Positions 47,768 through 60,264 of a DNA stretch of 64,000 bases are shown here, piece after piece. The notes beneath the pieces were generated by a model, which did not search any database, was not told the DNA's origin, and worked only from the letters and a program-made list of their open reading frames with translations. This stretch comes from Physcia stellaris. Its lineage: Eukaryota > Ascomycota > Lecanoromycetes > Caliciales > Physciaceae. The translations under genes were made by a program, and so were the position numbers. Where the stretch lies: contig JABSSW010000035.1 in NCBI GenBank assembly GCA_018902385.1, positions 124,001 through 188,000 on the forward strand, read 5' to 3'. Position 1 is the first letter of the stretch; each line of letters begins with the position of its first letter.

Positions 47768-50415
47768 ATGTCTTTGCTCCAGAATGAAGAGTAAGACTTT
47801 GTTTCTATGCTTTCTTTGCCGCTCACTTAATATATCCTTCCTGCAATTACATTCCTTAAATAGTGACCAAAAGGTGCTACAGCTTTCTAATCTGGCAGCT
47901 ACGGACCTCGTATTTGACGAACATTAAAGATGGGATTGGGGAACGTCTCATCAGCGTTGATTCCAGCGTTCTTAATGACCCAAGTTTTCGGGCAGCAGGA
48001 TGGTCCTCAGACCTGGCAGATATCAGAAGGACTTACTCGCCACCAATACCTACCGCTGTCGCCTCCGATTACTTCTCCATTCCTCCAAGATCTGCTAGCT
48101 TCGCTCCATCAGGCTTCAATGACGAAGAGGATGAAGGAGGTATGGTGACCGGACGAGGAAGCACCGAAACCGTAGGGCCGGGGCCAAGGCTCAAGAAAAC
48201 TCGGCGGCATGAGCAGCATGATGAAGATGATAGTAGTGATCTTAGCGACGAGAGCGATGAAGACGTTGAGGGCACGCAGCGGTAGGCTTTACGGTGGCAC
48301 CAAAAACGATAGTAGCTAAGAAGATAAGTGCGGCGCAACAGATCAAATTCGCCAAAATGCCCATTCGAGATAGATCAGGATCATCACCGTTACGCAGCTC
48401 AAAGGCTAATGACGAGGTCGAGGTTTTGATCACTTCACCATCCCGGCGGTCAGGCGATGGTCGGCTCCGCAGGGGCTCCCTTGGTGCTGTTGAAGCAGTG
48501 AAGCAACGTGCAAGAAGAGACACCGCCACTAGTAGTGACATGTCATCGGAGAATGAGTTGGATCCATCTGTTTTCAAACGCAGGCAGATTAACCCAAAAA
48601 GAGCCGCCAAAGCTAGCAATTTGTTAATCGAGAAGCACAAAGAAGACGAACGACTGCCATCACGCAATCTGGCTGATACCATCGACGAAGATTCGGCTGA
48701 AGATTCGGGTAGAAGTAGCCTATCCTCCGAATTTGCGGAGGCCGCCGATTCTGGTTCGTTAATGGATGATCTGCACAATCCCCTTGCTTCATCTTCTCCA
48801 GAGGATGTTCGACCATCCATAGCCTTAAATCCTGAATCTCCAAAGAAGGCTCGCAACATATCGTCAAACACTTTACAGGCGCTGCCACCTCCAAGGCCAA
48901 TCAGTACTATCCAGCCTGTGAGTCTTCTGGGCCAAGCTATCAAAGCCCGGCAGTCCAAGCCGAAGAATCCAGTGGAAGCCTTCGCACGGCTTTCTGGTAA
49001 AGGTGTTCCCGATCCGCTTAATATCAGGATATACGCCCCGTTCTCTCAATCTCCTAATAAGCCTTTCGAGATGCCCCTACAGAGGGCAGTCCAGGATAGC
49101 GATAGCGGCGAGAAGCCCCAAGTCACTGTAGCTGACGCGATTGGACTTAGCCTGTGGAGATACCTCGAAGAGGGTATGAAACCTCCCATCGAGTTCGCTA
49201 AATTAACTGTCAATCGGTGGACTTTGCGGATGATAGAGGATGGCGAGGTTGACTTTGACTTCCCTGCCCTTGGTCGGACGAGGCCGATGGTGGACTTCAC
49301 ATCCAATAACAACCGTGGCGCTCGCGGAAGATCTCGAGACAAGCCATACGATGAATTTGCGCTAGTAGAAGCCAGTGAGGCTCAGTACAAAGAGAACCAG
49401 GCGTTGACACCCAATTACGAACAGCTTGTGGAACCCGTTACTGAAGAGACCACTGAAGCTCCCCCTCAACGACCAGGTCTTGGGGAGCGAAGGGACTCAT
49501 CCAAAACTGCCGCACAGGCAAGGTCCTTTACCGCAGCAGCACCAAAAGCCGTTACAAATCTAACTGATAGACCGGTGCTTGCAACAGTGCATTCAACGCC
49601 ACGTATGGGCCCTCCAAAAATGCTCAAGATCCACTTCACCAGCCTCGAAGCATTCACGCAGATCACTACCATTGAAATCACCACCGATACCTACATTGCC
49701 GAAGTCCTAGACACGGTTTGCAAACGATGGAAGCTTGATAAAGCACACCATATACTCAAAGTCACAGGTACCAACACCGTTGCTCCAGTCGATCGCACAG
49801 TCGAGTCCATCGGCGCCCGCACAGATCTAGATCTAGTACGACGCCGTTTTGTAGGAGACGGCGCAGTTGGGCTCTTTGGATCGCCGGGCAGTAGCTCCCC
49901 TAACGCACCGCTCTTTCTACCCGGAGAGACACCAAAGAAGGGGCGGCGTGGAGCGCCTATGATGCATCCTTTGGCGCATAAATCTGATGTTCTGGGTAGT
50001 ACCGCAAAATATAAGAAGTACAACGTTGTTCGAAAGCAGCCAATGTCTTTTGCGCCGAGTCACCCGCGTGTCCTGTTGATGGACGAAGACTATCTCCATA
50101 TCCTACCTGGTGAAGCCGGGAAGACATTATTCGACTCGAGTGCCAAGACTACGAGAGTCCCGTTCAGTATCATTGTGGGCTGTAAGGTTGCAAGAAGGCA
50201 TCCCAAAGAATTCAAGGTGAGTAATCCTCACAGGTCGCTCCATCCTACAAGCTAATATTATCATCTTTACATTACTACAGGTGATGATTTTCCGAGAGAA
50301 AGAAACCAAGCGTTATGACTTTGAAGCGCAGAGTGCCACTGATGCAGCTGAAATTGTCGAGGAAATCAAAAAAGGTATCGAGCCCTACCACCGGCAGGAT
50401 CCGGGGATATCTTGA
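47768..50415 (+). CDS. sin1: TORC2 subunit Sin1/Avo1 (CRIM and PH domains)
   Basis: Scaffold of TOR complex 2 that presents AGC kinases to TOR at the plasma membrane. Four exons, 47768-47790, 47883-48281, 48329-50216 and 50281-50415, give 814 aa. The 23-bp first exon plus splice rebuilds MSLLQNEDFLIWQLRTSYLT, the conserved fungal N terminus. A 47-bp intron after DEDVEGTQ joins to AAQQIKFAKMPIR. The CRIM domain begins near residue 370 (LNIRIYAPFSQSPNKPFEM, then VTVADAIGLSLWRYLEEG). A Ras-binding-like domain spans about 572-650. The C-terminal PH domain starts near 697 (YKKYNVVRKQPMSF, VLLMDEDYLHILPG) and ends with the last exon (VMIFREKETKRYDFEA). Disordered Ser-rich segments lie between. Confidence 0.95.
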
Positions 50416-50597
50416 TGAGCCAATCCGAAGATCAATGCGGTAAAGAACTAGACTTCCGACTGGAAACTCTGTCATTAAGTCCGGCGTGTTAAGAGCCTAT
50501 ATCAAGGGTCCTTACGGGTTTGCAGTCTGGACAAGGAAGAACTTCCCATCCTATTCTTGGAACAATCGTGATAATTTCGTGGTACACATGCTATGAA

Positions 50598-52239
50598 CTA
50601 CCTGATCTGCTGCTTACTGACGCTGCCGTATTTGGCCTGCCAAGCAAAGAAATACAAAAGCGCTGCCAGGGGTTGCCCAACGAGGCAGAAGCTTATCCAG
50701 AAAATCGAATTTCCTATGATCTTTCCATTAACCCCTTGCATCTTCTCAAGCGGCATCGTTACCGCGATGAGCGGAAGCTGTACAACCATCCCGATGAAAG
50801 CCACACCGAGAATATTGTGGGTTGGTACACCAACCAGCAGCTCGTGCAAAAAGCCTGAGAATACGAAGACCATTGCACTGGCAAACCTTGGCGACCAGCC
50901 TCTTCCGACCAGTGGAGAGAAGATGTGTCGACGCATGAAGTGGTAGACTGGCTTGTTCCACGTCCTCCAATAAGTACCCACACTTGGACTGTTCCACCAC
51001 TCCGAGTAGAATTCACGGTCTCCAAACCTCATGATCTCGGCCAGCGCGTTAAGAATGGACTGAAAGACAGCAAAGAAACCTGCTAGCCAAACAATCAGCG
51101 ACACTGTGGAAAGCTTCATCAATCGTTCGATGATCGAAGCTACATCTAGAGTCGCAATCTTAGTCAACGAGTTATGCAGTAGCGGTGCCGCGTACTGCGC
51201 AGATGCGAGCCAGATGAATATACTGAGACCAGCACCTTCAGCAAGTCTTTTAACCACAAACGTCCAGCGGATATCCTTTGTGCGAGGGTAGACTGGCTGG
51301 TAGACCAGCGTTGGTGCCCACCAGAAGTATGACAGGTTGCGCAAGGTGACGTTTCTTGGATATGGACACTCCGCATAGATCTCTGGCAGCGACGCAGCCG
51401 AGCTAGGATTCAACAATGCGTGTCGAAGGTCCCGATTAGTAAATGCGTAGGAGCAATTCTTCAGCCAGACAATGATGGCATGGACTTCGGATATGGTGCC
51501 AATGAGAGGGTGGTTGACATATCCATACACAACAATGGTTGTGACGAGAAGGCAAAGCGTCGCATTGATACCGTGAGCCCACGCAATCACGATCCAGGTA
51601 GCTTGAAAGGTCTTTCTCGCTTGAGCATCGTGATAGTCCTTGACCTCGTCATTGTCCCTTTTCATGCGGCCGATGGCTCCTTTAGCTTGTTGAGCGGCCA
51701 CAAGCTCGATGATGTAGGCAACAAAGAGATGACAAGGGACTAAGGCATACAGCATGGCTCCTAAGAGCAAATCCTGACTTGAATAATTGTGGCAGCGTAT
51801 ACAGATCAAGACTCCATATTTCATGAAATTCTCGACAACCAATCGGAGGTTCATGACAACTGTCGATACAATCAGTGATGGACCGTGTTATCAATACCGT
51901 ACGGAATTTTTTGGCGAAAACCCAAAGATCGTCCATGCCAGCCAGAGCCCTGGGATAAGAGGAAGAAATGACAAGGCAGCACTACTTACTCAAAACTATC
52001 ACCATGAGATTTCGAAAGCCTAGGAAACTAGGGGTTCTTTCAGAGTCGGAGCTAAGACATGAGGTCCGTGATCGAGAATGCACAGCAGCGACATGTCTGT
52101 ATTTCACCGGCGCATTGCCTGCCGACTTTGAGCTGTTGGTGGATACTGCATTGATCCTTTCTCGAATTGCGACCCCTTTTGTAGTGCTCGTAGGGATTTG
52201 ATTGATATCGCGGCTTGATGAGCCATCTGACGGGTCCAT
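50598..52239 (-). CDS. MBOAT-family diacylglycerol/sterol O-acyltransferase (DGAT1/ARE2 type)
   Basis: Esterifies diacylglycerol or sterol with acyl-CoA in the ER to make storage lipid. Two exons, 52239-51990 and 51859-50598, joined across a 129-bp intron, give 503 aa. The N-terminal ~60 residues are disordered, then YRHVAAVHSRSRTSCLS and SFLGFRNLMVIVL lead into the first membrane segment. About eight or nine hydrophobic helices follow. The family motif FYxDWWN is present as FYSEWWN (367-373), with Glu for the usual Asp. The MBOAT catalytic His is H422 in FVFSGFLHELLVGVP. MRRHIFSPL and GVPTHNILG fit DGAT1. DGAT1 versus sterol acyltransferase is not settled by reading alone. Confidence 0.9.
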
Positions 52240-52713
52240 TTGCTAGTTGATATGGCTTTCAATGAAAAGGAAATGCGGTAATTAAAGCATGTGAAAAAGG
52301 ACAACTATCATGAAATTATTCTATTGAGACATCGGAATGAGTCCGAAAGATACAAGAGGTACGACAGATTCATCACGAAGAGATAAGAAAATGCTAAGCG
52401 CAGGAGAGACCAAGGCGTTACTAAAGTGAAGGGTAATCATCCAAAATTTAGTTTGTGTTGGGAAGGACCTGACGAGACTCTAGAGGAATGCGAGCTCGAT
52501 CATGTGACATCCGCTAATCGCGCGCTTGAGCTAACCGCGATACCGAAACGCTTAAGTCCTGTACTCGTACTGGTACTCGTAAAAGGATTCAAAATGATTT
52601 CTCATTATGCGATTACTTGACTGTGTGTCGGCTATGACTTCTCGGTGTTCCAGAAGACTTGAATTAAGGTAACGATGATGTGAAAACATCAGTCCGCGAA
52701 ATCCTACAGCACA
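52240..52713. promoter_or_regulatory. Shared divergent promoter region (acyltransferase / PFS2)
   Basis: 474 bp between two divergent start codons. A short + strand ORF at 52426-52620 has no motif and is probably chance. Confidence 0.4.
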
Positions 52714-54790
52714 ATGGACCGCGACTTCCATGGCGGCTATCCCGATGGGGGCTTCAGAAGATCAATGGGCAGGAGTAAGTGCCCTGCACCGCAACTCCCA
52801 GCACCTCCTAGAGTCTCCCAGTACACTAGTGGCTGAGCCAAAGACTGACCCTGTTCTAGGAGCCATCACCGACTATGGCCCATCAATGGTGCAATGGATG
52901 CGGAATCGGCAGCCACGATTCAAGGGTGGAGCGCGACTCGAGATGGAGAGACCGAGCCCAAGCTTCGTCATCGATGTTTGTCGCTATAGCTGTCTATGCT
53001 GCATGATGACACTGGCTAATTGGTAACTGTATCTAGATGCTGCCACCAGCAGCCAGCGTTCAGAATGCTGCAGACGCAATACCTTCGAGGCACCTCCATT
53101 CCTCCCTAAACAAGATCAAACATCCAGTCAATATCGTCAGATGGACGCCCGAAGGGCGGCGGTTATTGACCGGCTCAAGTAGCGGAGAGTTCACGCTCTG
53201 GAACGGCACAGGTTTCAATTTCGAGACTATAATGCAGGTCAGTAGAACGGATGGCCATTACGCGCAACGCTGAACGGATGGGTCCAGGCTCACGATAGTG
53301 CAATTCGAGCTGCAAGGTACTCACACGGCGAGGATTGGCTTGTATCTGCCGACCAGGACGGAGTTGTAAAGTACTGGCAACCTAATTTCAATAATGTCAA
53401 AGCAATACAAGCACATACTGATCCAATACGTGATCTCGCTTTCTCACCCAACGATAATAAATTTGTGACTGCTTCCGACGATGCCAGTTTGAAGGTCTTT
53501 GACTTTGCAGGAGGAATTGAAGAATCCGTGCTTACCGGACACCAATGGGATGCAAAGTCCGTGGATTGGCATCCTACTAAGGGTCTATTAGTGTCTGGGT
53601 CCAAGGATCATCAAGTCAAACTCTGGGACCCAAGAAATGGACGATGTCTGACGACGTTACATGGTCACAAGAACACAGTTGCAAAAACGCTCTTTGAGCC
53701 TTCTCGTGGCCAGCTTTTGGCGACTTGCGCACGGGATCAGGCTGCTCGGGTGTTCGATCTCCGCATGATGCGAGATATATGTCTTCTTCGAGGTATGGAG
53801 AAGGACCTCACTACGCTGACCTGGCATCCCGTCCACGTCAATCTATTGTCAGCAGGCTCCAATGACGGTAGCGTACTTCATTATTTACTAGATGAGCCAA
53901 ACTCCCCGCCTGGCGTTGTAGCTTCAATGCCACCGTACGACACCCCTGATCCCGCTAACGCTCCACCACAAACCATCTATCCTGCTCATCGCGTACAGTA
54001 CGCTCATGATTACTCCGTCTGGTCTCTCGACTGGCACCCCCTTGGCCATATCCTCGCTTCGGGCTCCAACGACCGAGCTACGAGATTCTGGACTCGAGCA
54101 CGACCAGGCGAGATAGATTGCTTCAATGACCGGTACCATCTTGGTGAGAAGGACGCCGAAGCTCAAGGTACCTGGGACCGGCGAGGCGGACGAAGAATGA
54201 TGCGCGAAGAGGAAGAACAAGAGATGGAAGACGAAGCCGATGGGCTAGTCGATCAAAAGATGCCAGCTAAACTACCCACCATCCCAGGTCTCCCAGGCCT
54301 TCCGGGCCTTCCCGCTATAGGAATAGGAAGCAGAGAAAATGCCAACAATGCAGTCACCCAGCCGCAAGTGCCCTCCGGGACAGCGAACTTCCCACCTCCG
54401 CCTCCTCTGGGAGCTTTCCCCCCTCCCCCAAATTTCGACCCATCGAGATTGCAAGAAATGTTCCCAAACGGCCAATTCCCCCCACCGCCACCGCAGTTCG
54501 CCGCGCAAGGCCTACCGCCCCCGCCACCACCGGCTGGCTTTGGAGCCGGCTTCGATTTCTCCAAAATGCCGGCCGGCATGTTCCCGCCTGGCTTTCAGCC
54601 GCCGCCAGGGTTCCCACCGCCACCGATTTCGCAGGCCGCTGGGTCTGCTCTGCCTGGGATTGGCGGCACTGCAAATGGCGGCTCTGAGGGCGGCGGAGGT
54701 GGCGGGGTGAGGAGGAGAGCGCCGTTGCCGAGTCAGCAGGAGAGTCTGATGGAGGAGCAGAGACGAGGGAAATATAGGTCTGCGCGATGA
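52714..54790 (+). CDS. PFS2: Polyadenylation factor subunit 2 (WD40 protein Pfs2)
   Basis: WD40 scaffold of the cleavage and polyadenylation factor that processes mRNA 3' ends; homologue of human WDR33. Four exons, 52714-52774, 52860-52975, 53037-53237 and 53288-54790, give 626 aa. The 61-bp first exon encodes a Gly/Arg-rich start. [22 protein letters not shown] is the conserved N-terminal signature. Seven WD repeats span about residues 85-400, seen as [71 protein letters not shown] and [13 protein letters not shown]. The last ~200 residues are Pro/Gly-rich (PGLPGLPGL, many PPPP runs), typical of filamentous-fungal Pfs2 and WDR33. Confidence 0.96.
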
Positions 54791-55654
54791 TGGCTGTCAT
54801 GTATGTACGCCAGGGTGAGTTGGTTGGGATGATACCATTGGCGGAAAAGGGGTGATTTGGAGATGGTTAGCTGGGCATTCTGGGATCTGGTTTGATTTAC
54901 TCTGTGATTGTACACTATTTCAAGATTATGCTTATCTGTTCCGGTCCGCCAAATGTCTGCTTCTTCTCTTGCTTTCACACTTGCTTTGCTGTTCTGTTGC
55001 CCTACCTTAGTTCTAAGTGAAACTGATCTTAAGTCGTAAGTGCTTCTTGAAGCGTTGATGACAATTATATTCTATGGAATTGTACAAGGGATACATTCAG
55101 TGCCAGGGAGGTCACATTCGGCAGAGCAGGGACGATCTCCGATCCACTCGATCAACTTGCCTGGTTCAATGCAATTTCTCCGATCGATTCCTGTAAATTT
55201 TTTGTGTTCGAGTGCTTTGCGTGCTTCCTATAATAGCCCCGGGTGTAGGTAGACGATCACAAACAGGATCCTCGAACGTGAAAACAAGTTGTTTTCAAGG
55301 GAAGTATCCACGTCTGCATGAGCCAGCTCACCTCCATCAACGATGTATATTAAAGACCCAAGTTGATTTGTCAAAGAAAGTCGGAAACTGAAGAAGGTAA
55401 TTATCGTGATTGCCCTAGAATATACTGCTTTTAAGTATATTACATGAAACGCCCACCGATGTTTGTACAAGTGTGGAACAAAAACGAAAGTCTGCCTCCG
55501 CCAGCACATTTGCATCCCTCATCGTTTACTGTCCGCACACCCTGGCAACTTTGAAAGTAGTACCGCTTATCGATCCAGCACTTTGTACTCCAAACTCCTT
55601 ATGTCCCGCCGGCCCCAGAACTATAAACATCGGTCGTGAGGACGCATCCACCCT
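54791..55654. other. Intergenic between convergent PFS2 and BUD4
   Basis: 864 bp of 3' flank from both sides. Short ORFs show no motifs, and I saw no RNA gene. Confidence 0.5.
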
Positions 55655-58600
55655 TTAAAAAATCATAGACTTGGTCTTTTTCTGGGCATTGTTGGCCCGC
55701 CTCTGCTCGATCATACTGTGTCTTGGATCTTTCTCCACTGGCGGAGGAGCGTACGACCGACGGCTATCTGTCTTAGCTGGTGTTGGTGGCGCCGCACGGT
55801 TGGGAGCGCCTTTGGCTTGTCCCTGATCAGCCTGAACAGCCTTCGGAGCGGTTGCCCGATGTTTGGCCAACACAAGATCAGTCCACTGTTTGGGTTTGTT
55901 CGTGTCCTTGCCCACTACATCCGCTAGGACCTTCATCCAGCCGTCTTTCTCTGCGGCGCTGTCGGCGTAAAAGTCGATGGTCTCGCCGTTGGCAAAGCGG
56001 ATGCGGAAACCTTCTTCAACGAACATGTAACCCTCTTCTTCCTCCGCGAAAGCAGACTTTCTTCGGCCACCACCCTTTCCAGAGGTCTCCTTCTGCATCA
56101 AAGATGACTTGTCATCGATTAGCTTACTGGCTTTGGCAAGATTGATCGTTGCTCGAGGCTGACGCGTAGCCTCGTGGAAAGCTGTGAATTTAGAGCCATT
56201 AAGGGTGAAAAAGCGACGTCGCCAATACTGAAAGCGTGTAAGTAAAGCAGTTGTTGATCTTAGAGGCCAAACTTACCGGACAATCGCCACCCTGTTGACT
56301 CAAATGACCTTCGTGCGACTTAACGGAATTCGTCTCGGCTTCCTTAAGCTCACGAATGCAGGCATTCATGCTTTTCGGCATATCCTCGTCTTTAGCGCCT
56401 TTCGGTTTCGGCACAAACAGGAGCTGTAGTTCTAATTTCCCAATGCGATAAGGGGCTTTGCGTTGAACGCCTATCGTTGTCGTGCTACGCTTGCTCTTGA
56501 CGCTGCTAACAGTGTGTGCCTCCTCAGTGGCCCACTCGTTGAAACAGGGAACATCTACTGTATAAGGTTTACCGTATGCGCTCGATTCGTGGTCCTTCAA
56601 GCAGACGTACGATCTCGCAAAGCTTCCATCCTTAGCCACCAGGCCGTGGAGCAAGTCCCAAGCGGTGGGTTGAGCCGCTCGCCGTTTGGCTTGAGCTTCT
56701 TCCTGTCTTTGCTTCTCCGCTCGCTGAGCCTCTTCTTGCTGCTTGAGTTCGAGTTCTTTTCGCTTTTTAGGCGAAGCAAAAACACGGCTGAAGGTCGAAG
56801 CCTTGGGAGCTCTGGCGGCCTTGGTCGGTGATTCGACAACAGGTTTGGCTTTGGGCTCTTCTAGTTTTGTCTGGAGTGTCAATTGAAATTCTAGATCATT
56901 GAGCACAACAAGCTCAAACTCCTGTCCTATTGGTGCACTCTTGCCCAACTCTAACCATGCCGTGGTGACGCAATGCAGACCATTGTCAAGGGTCAGCGCA
57001 AAGTAAGACCGCTCACCTGCTTAGTGGATTAGCTCATGGATTAGCTCAGGAACAGATTTCGAATGACCTACCCTTTGGAAGTGGTAGGTCCAGGTCCTTG
57101 ACTCGCAGGACTTTCACGAAAAGACGTCCTCTTTCGGTTCCGTCCTCGAAATCTTCACCACTCATCAACTGATCTTCAGCGACACTATCCAGTCCAACAG
57201 CAACATTACTTGGCTGGCCAGGCATTGGTGGTGCAGGACCCCCCAAATTCTTCTTCTGGGGACTGCCACCCGAAAGACGAACACTTTTGCGCCGGGTTTT
57301 GCCATTCCACGGTTCAGTAGTCCATGTTTGCTGGCTCGGTTTCCGAGGAGAATTACCTGCCGACCTAGTACCGCGCGTCTGGTCTGAGGGTTCAACGGTA
57401 TCATGCGCTGACTCGTGAGAAGCACTACTAGCGACGACGATCTTGGTGTTTTGTCTCATAAGGTATCCTTTCTGTGAACGCACAGGTTTGTTAGCACAGG
57501 GTTCAGGAAAGGTTCGAAATCCTTGTCCTCCGATATACTCTGCGGTTCCTGGTGACCAGGGCTGGGATGTAGGACCAGGTAAAGGAAAATAGGACGCCAC
57601 CTTTTGGGCTTCGATCACACGGTCAAACTCTTTATCAAGACCAAATCCTAGACCACCGCTGCTACTGACAGGGATATCTAGTGTTACCAAACTGCTTTTG
57701 CGCTTCTGTTGCTTCTGGGGGTCATTATCACCGGAGACACTGTCATTAACCGTCTCATCAGAAGATTGCAGGATCGATGTCTCCGCTTCAGCGATAACTG
57801 ACGGGCGACCTTGTGGATGTTCGGGGATTGCTGGGATAGGAGGCAGTTCACTGCTAAATTGGCGACGTGTCTCAGCCATAGCTTGAACATCAGCGGGTGT
57901 GATTGAAGGTCGGGTCTTAAGCTTGCCGTCCGGTGCCTTGATAGTTGCAATCGGTTCAGGTACGCTTGGAGAGTCCGGGAGAGGCGAAACCGATATAGGA
58001 TGACGGATGACTGAATCTGGTGTTCGTGGCTCCTCGTCCGACTCGTATCCTTGGCCTGGATATCTTGGGGGTTCGAGCTGTTCCACGGGAGTCAGAGGTC
58101 TCTGCTGACGCTCCACATCTGCCAGTGTCGACTGCATTGCTGGTGTCGCCTTCGTAGGCTCTTGGGATAGTGGAGGAGAAGGAGTCAGGTACGAGTCGAG
58201 TCCAAATCCGAAATCCTGCCCACCCAACATGGATACAAATTGCGGGAGCGACATTCGATTGCTGGCCTTCTGTTCATTAACCTCTAAAGCCTGGGAGGGG
58301 CTGCCTGCTCGGGGAGTAGCATTCCCTTCTTCTTCTGTCATTTTTTCAAGCGAGAGGACATGTTGCTCCTCGCTATTGGTATCTCTGGAGTAGTGGCTCT
58401 GATCGTCTTCCTCTATCCGTGATAGCTCTTCCATACTCAGACCAGCATGCTCCTCAACGGAGTCAGCATAAGCCTCGGCTTCTAAGTGCTGGCTGTAGAG
58501 GTCTGGGATCGAATATACGTCAACCTCGCTTTGCTCATCATCTTCTTGCTTAATGACTACGCCATCGCCCCCGTAAGAAAGCATCATCTTGGCTTCCAGG

Positions 58601-60264
58601 GAAGGAAGGGCAATGTCCGGATCGATATTGTCGATGTGGTCGCCTTTCGGAATCGGCTGTGGCGCGGCGGGGGAGTACGAGTCCTCTTGATCAGAATTAT
58701 CTAGCATTTGGCGCTTGCTTTTGACCTTTCTTAGTATGGACTCTCGCGAGATCCGTGGAGGTACTTTGTACTCTCCAAGATCTCCTATTCCATCATCCTC
58801 AAGCTCATCTTCGTAGATATGGATGTCTTTCTCTAAGCTTACACTCTGAACGCCTTTGTGGAGACACTGCTCCCCTTGCTCTTCATTGGGCGACTTTTCG
58901 GTTTCTTCGTCTTGGATCATCATCAAACGCAAACGATCTTCAATTGACATCGAACAACCTCCCATGCCTTGAATCTCCGCTTTAGTAATTGAGGCTGGCT
59001 GAGGTGGCGAAGGGAGTGTACGCTGGGCGCTACTAGCACGTTCTGCGGTAGCAGTCAAGCTTGTGTTGGAATCAGATCGAGCGCGAGGAAACAAGGGCAT
59101 ATCCAATCCTGGTAAGGGTGGTAACGGGCGATGATCACCATTGGAGTTCACGGAGTCTGTCCTGGTTGGAGAAGAACGTGTGTTATTGACGATAGCCGAA
59201 GTTGCTCCTGGCGCCATATTTCTCGGTTCCTCAAAAGGATCGTCTACATGGGCAGCAAGATCATCGTTGGCAACTTCCGGGCTCATGAACCGCCAATCCT
59301 CCGGGAGTACAACTGGGGTCTTTTGAGTATCCTCGAGTGACGCATCAAAGCTATCGTCGTGCTCCATCGAGGATTCTCTTTCAAAGCTTTCGTCTTCTTC
59401 GTTATCCCCAGAATCGTAGCTTCCTTCTCGGGATCCTGAAGCCACAGATGAAGGATCTGGAGTCGTCATCTCATACTCATTGACCTGCGGTGGGGCTGCA
59501 TCGAATGTTACACTCTTTGCATGTCGATGTAGGGATTTGCCTGGAGGCAATTGTCGCTCGCCAGAGGGTTCTTCGTCATCAGACCAAATTTCGCTTTCGG
59601 GATTATAGGTTTGTGCTTGCGCGTATCTGCTTTTGCTGGATAGAGAAGACTTAGTAGGCGACACCTGGGTCTTCCCTGGCGACTGAGAGGGCTGTGGGTT
59701 AAAGTTCAGCTTTCCCGGGGTCTTGACAGGACTGTAAACTGGAATATTGCTGGGGTCCGTCTGCTGCTGGTTTCGGAAACCCTCCAAGCCTTTTCCGCCA
59801 TATGCGTTACCTTGCGCCTGAACACTGAGCGGTCTACCCGATGCCAATGGTCTCTCAATCATTGGACTAGAAGAGGGATCATACTCCTGATTGTGCTCTC
59901 GTGCGAACATGTTACTGTTTTTTACGCGGGATGCGCGCTTCAGGTTCTCAATAGACGATCGTTTAGATGGGGATGAAGAACCATCGCGCTGGTCTCCCGG
60001 GCTGCGATTCTCCGCTCCAAAACGGCTGGGTGAAGCCGGATCGCGACTCTGCCAGTATAGGCGGGGAGAGTTAGATGCGACTGGGGATGAGTCAAACGGT
60101 GAAGAATTCTCCGTAAACATCGGCTTCTTAATGAAGGTTAGCTTATTCAAGCGTAGGCACAATCGACGTCTAGGTACCTTGGAAACCTGATTGTAGCTTG
60201 GTGAATTCCTCCTTTGCGCCACTGGACTGAGCTCAGCCAAAGGTCGCGCTAGTGGCGCACTCAT
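55655..60264 (-). CDS. BUD4: Bud4-like anillin-related protein with C-terminal PH domain
   Basis: Septin-associated landmark protein needed for septum and cytokinetic ring placement in filamentous fungi. Four exons, 60264-60178, 60126-57072, 57016-56277 and 56227-55655, give 1484 aa. A long disordered N-terminal part is rich in Ser, Pro, Asp and Glu (LYWQSRDPASPSRFGAENRS; many SP sites that could be kinase targets). The conserved C-terminal part starts near residue 1045: LFVKVLRVKDLDLPLPKG, joined by splicing to ERSYFALTLDNGLHCVTTAWLELG. A basic coiled segment follows (KKRKELELKQQEEAQRAEK). The PH domain fills the last exon from about residue 1295 (YWRRRFFTLNGSKFTAFHEA, then INLAKASKLIDD). 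The 51-bp first intron is in frame and stop-free; GTACCT and GCTAAC support splicing it out. Confidence 0.93.

Noticed and set aside
57001-57020. Apparent one-base frameshift at the start of BUD4 exon 3
   Set aside because: On recounting the bases, the splice from 57072 to 57016 keeps the frame and gives the conserved ERSYFALTLDNG; there is no frameshift.
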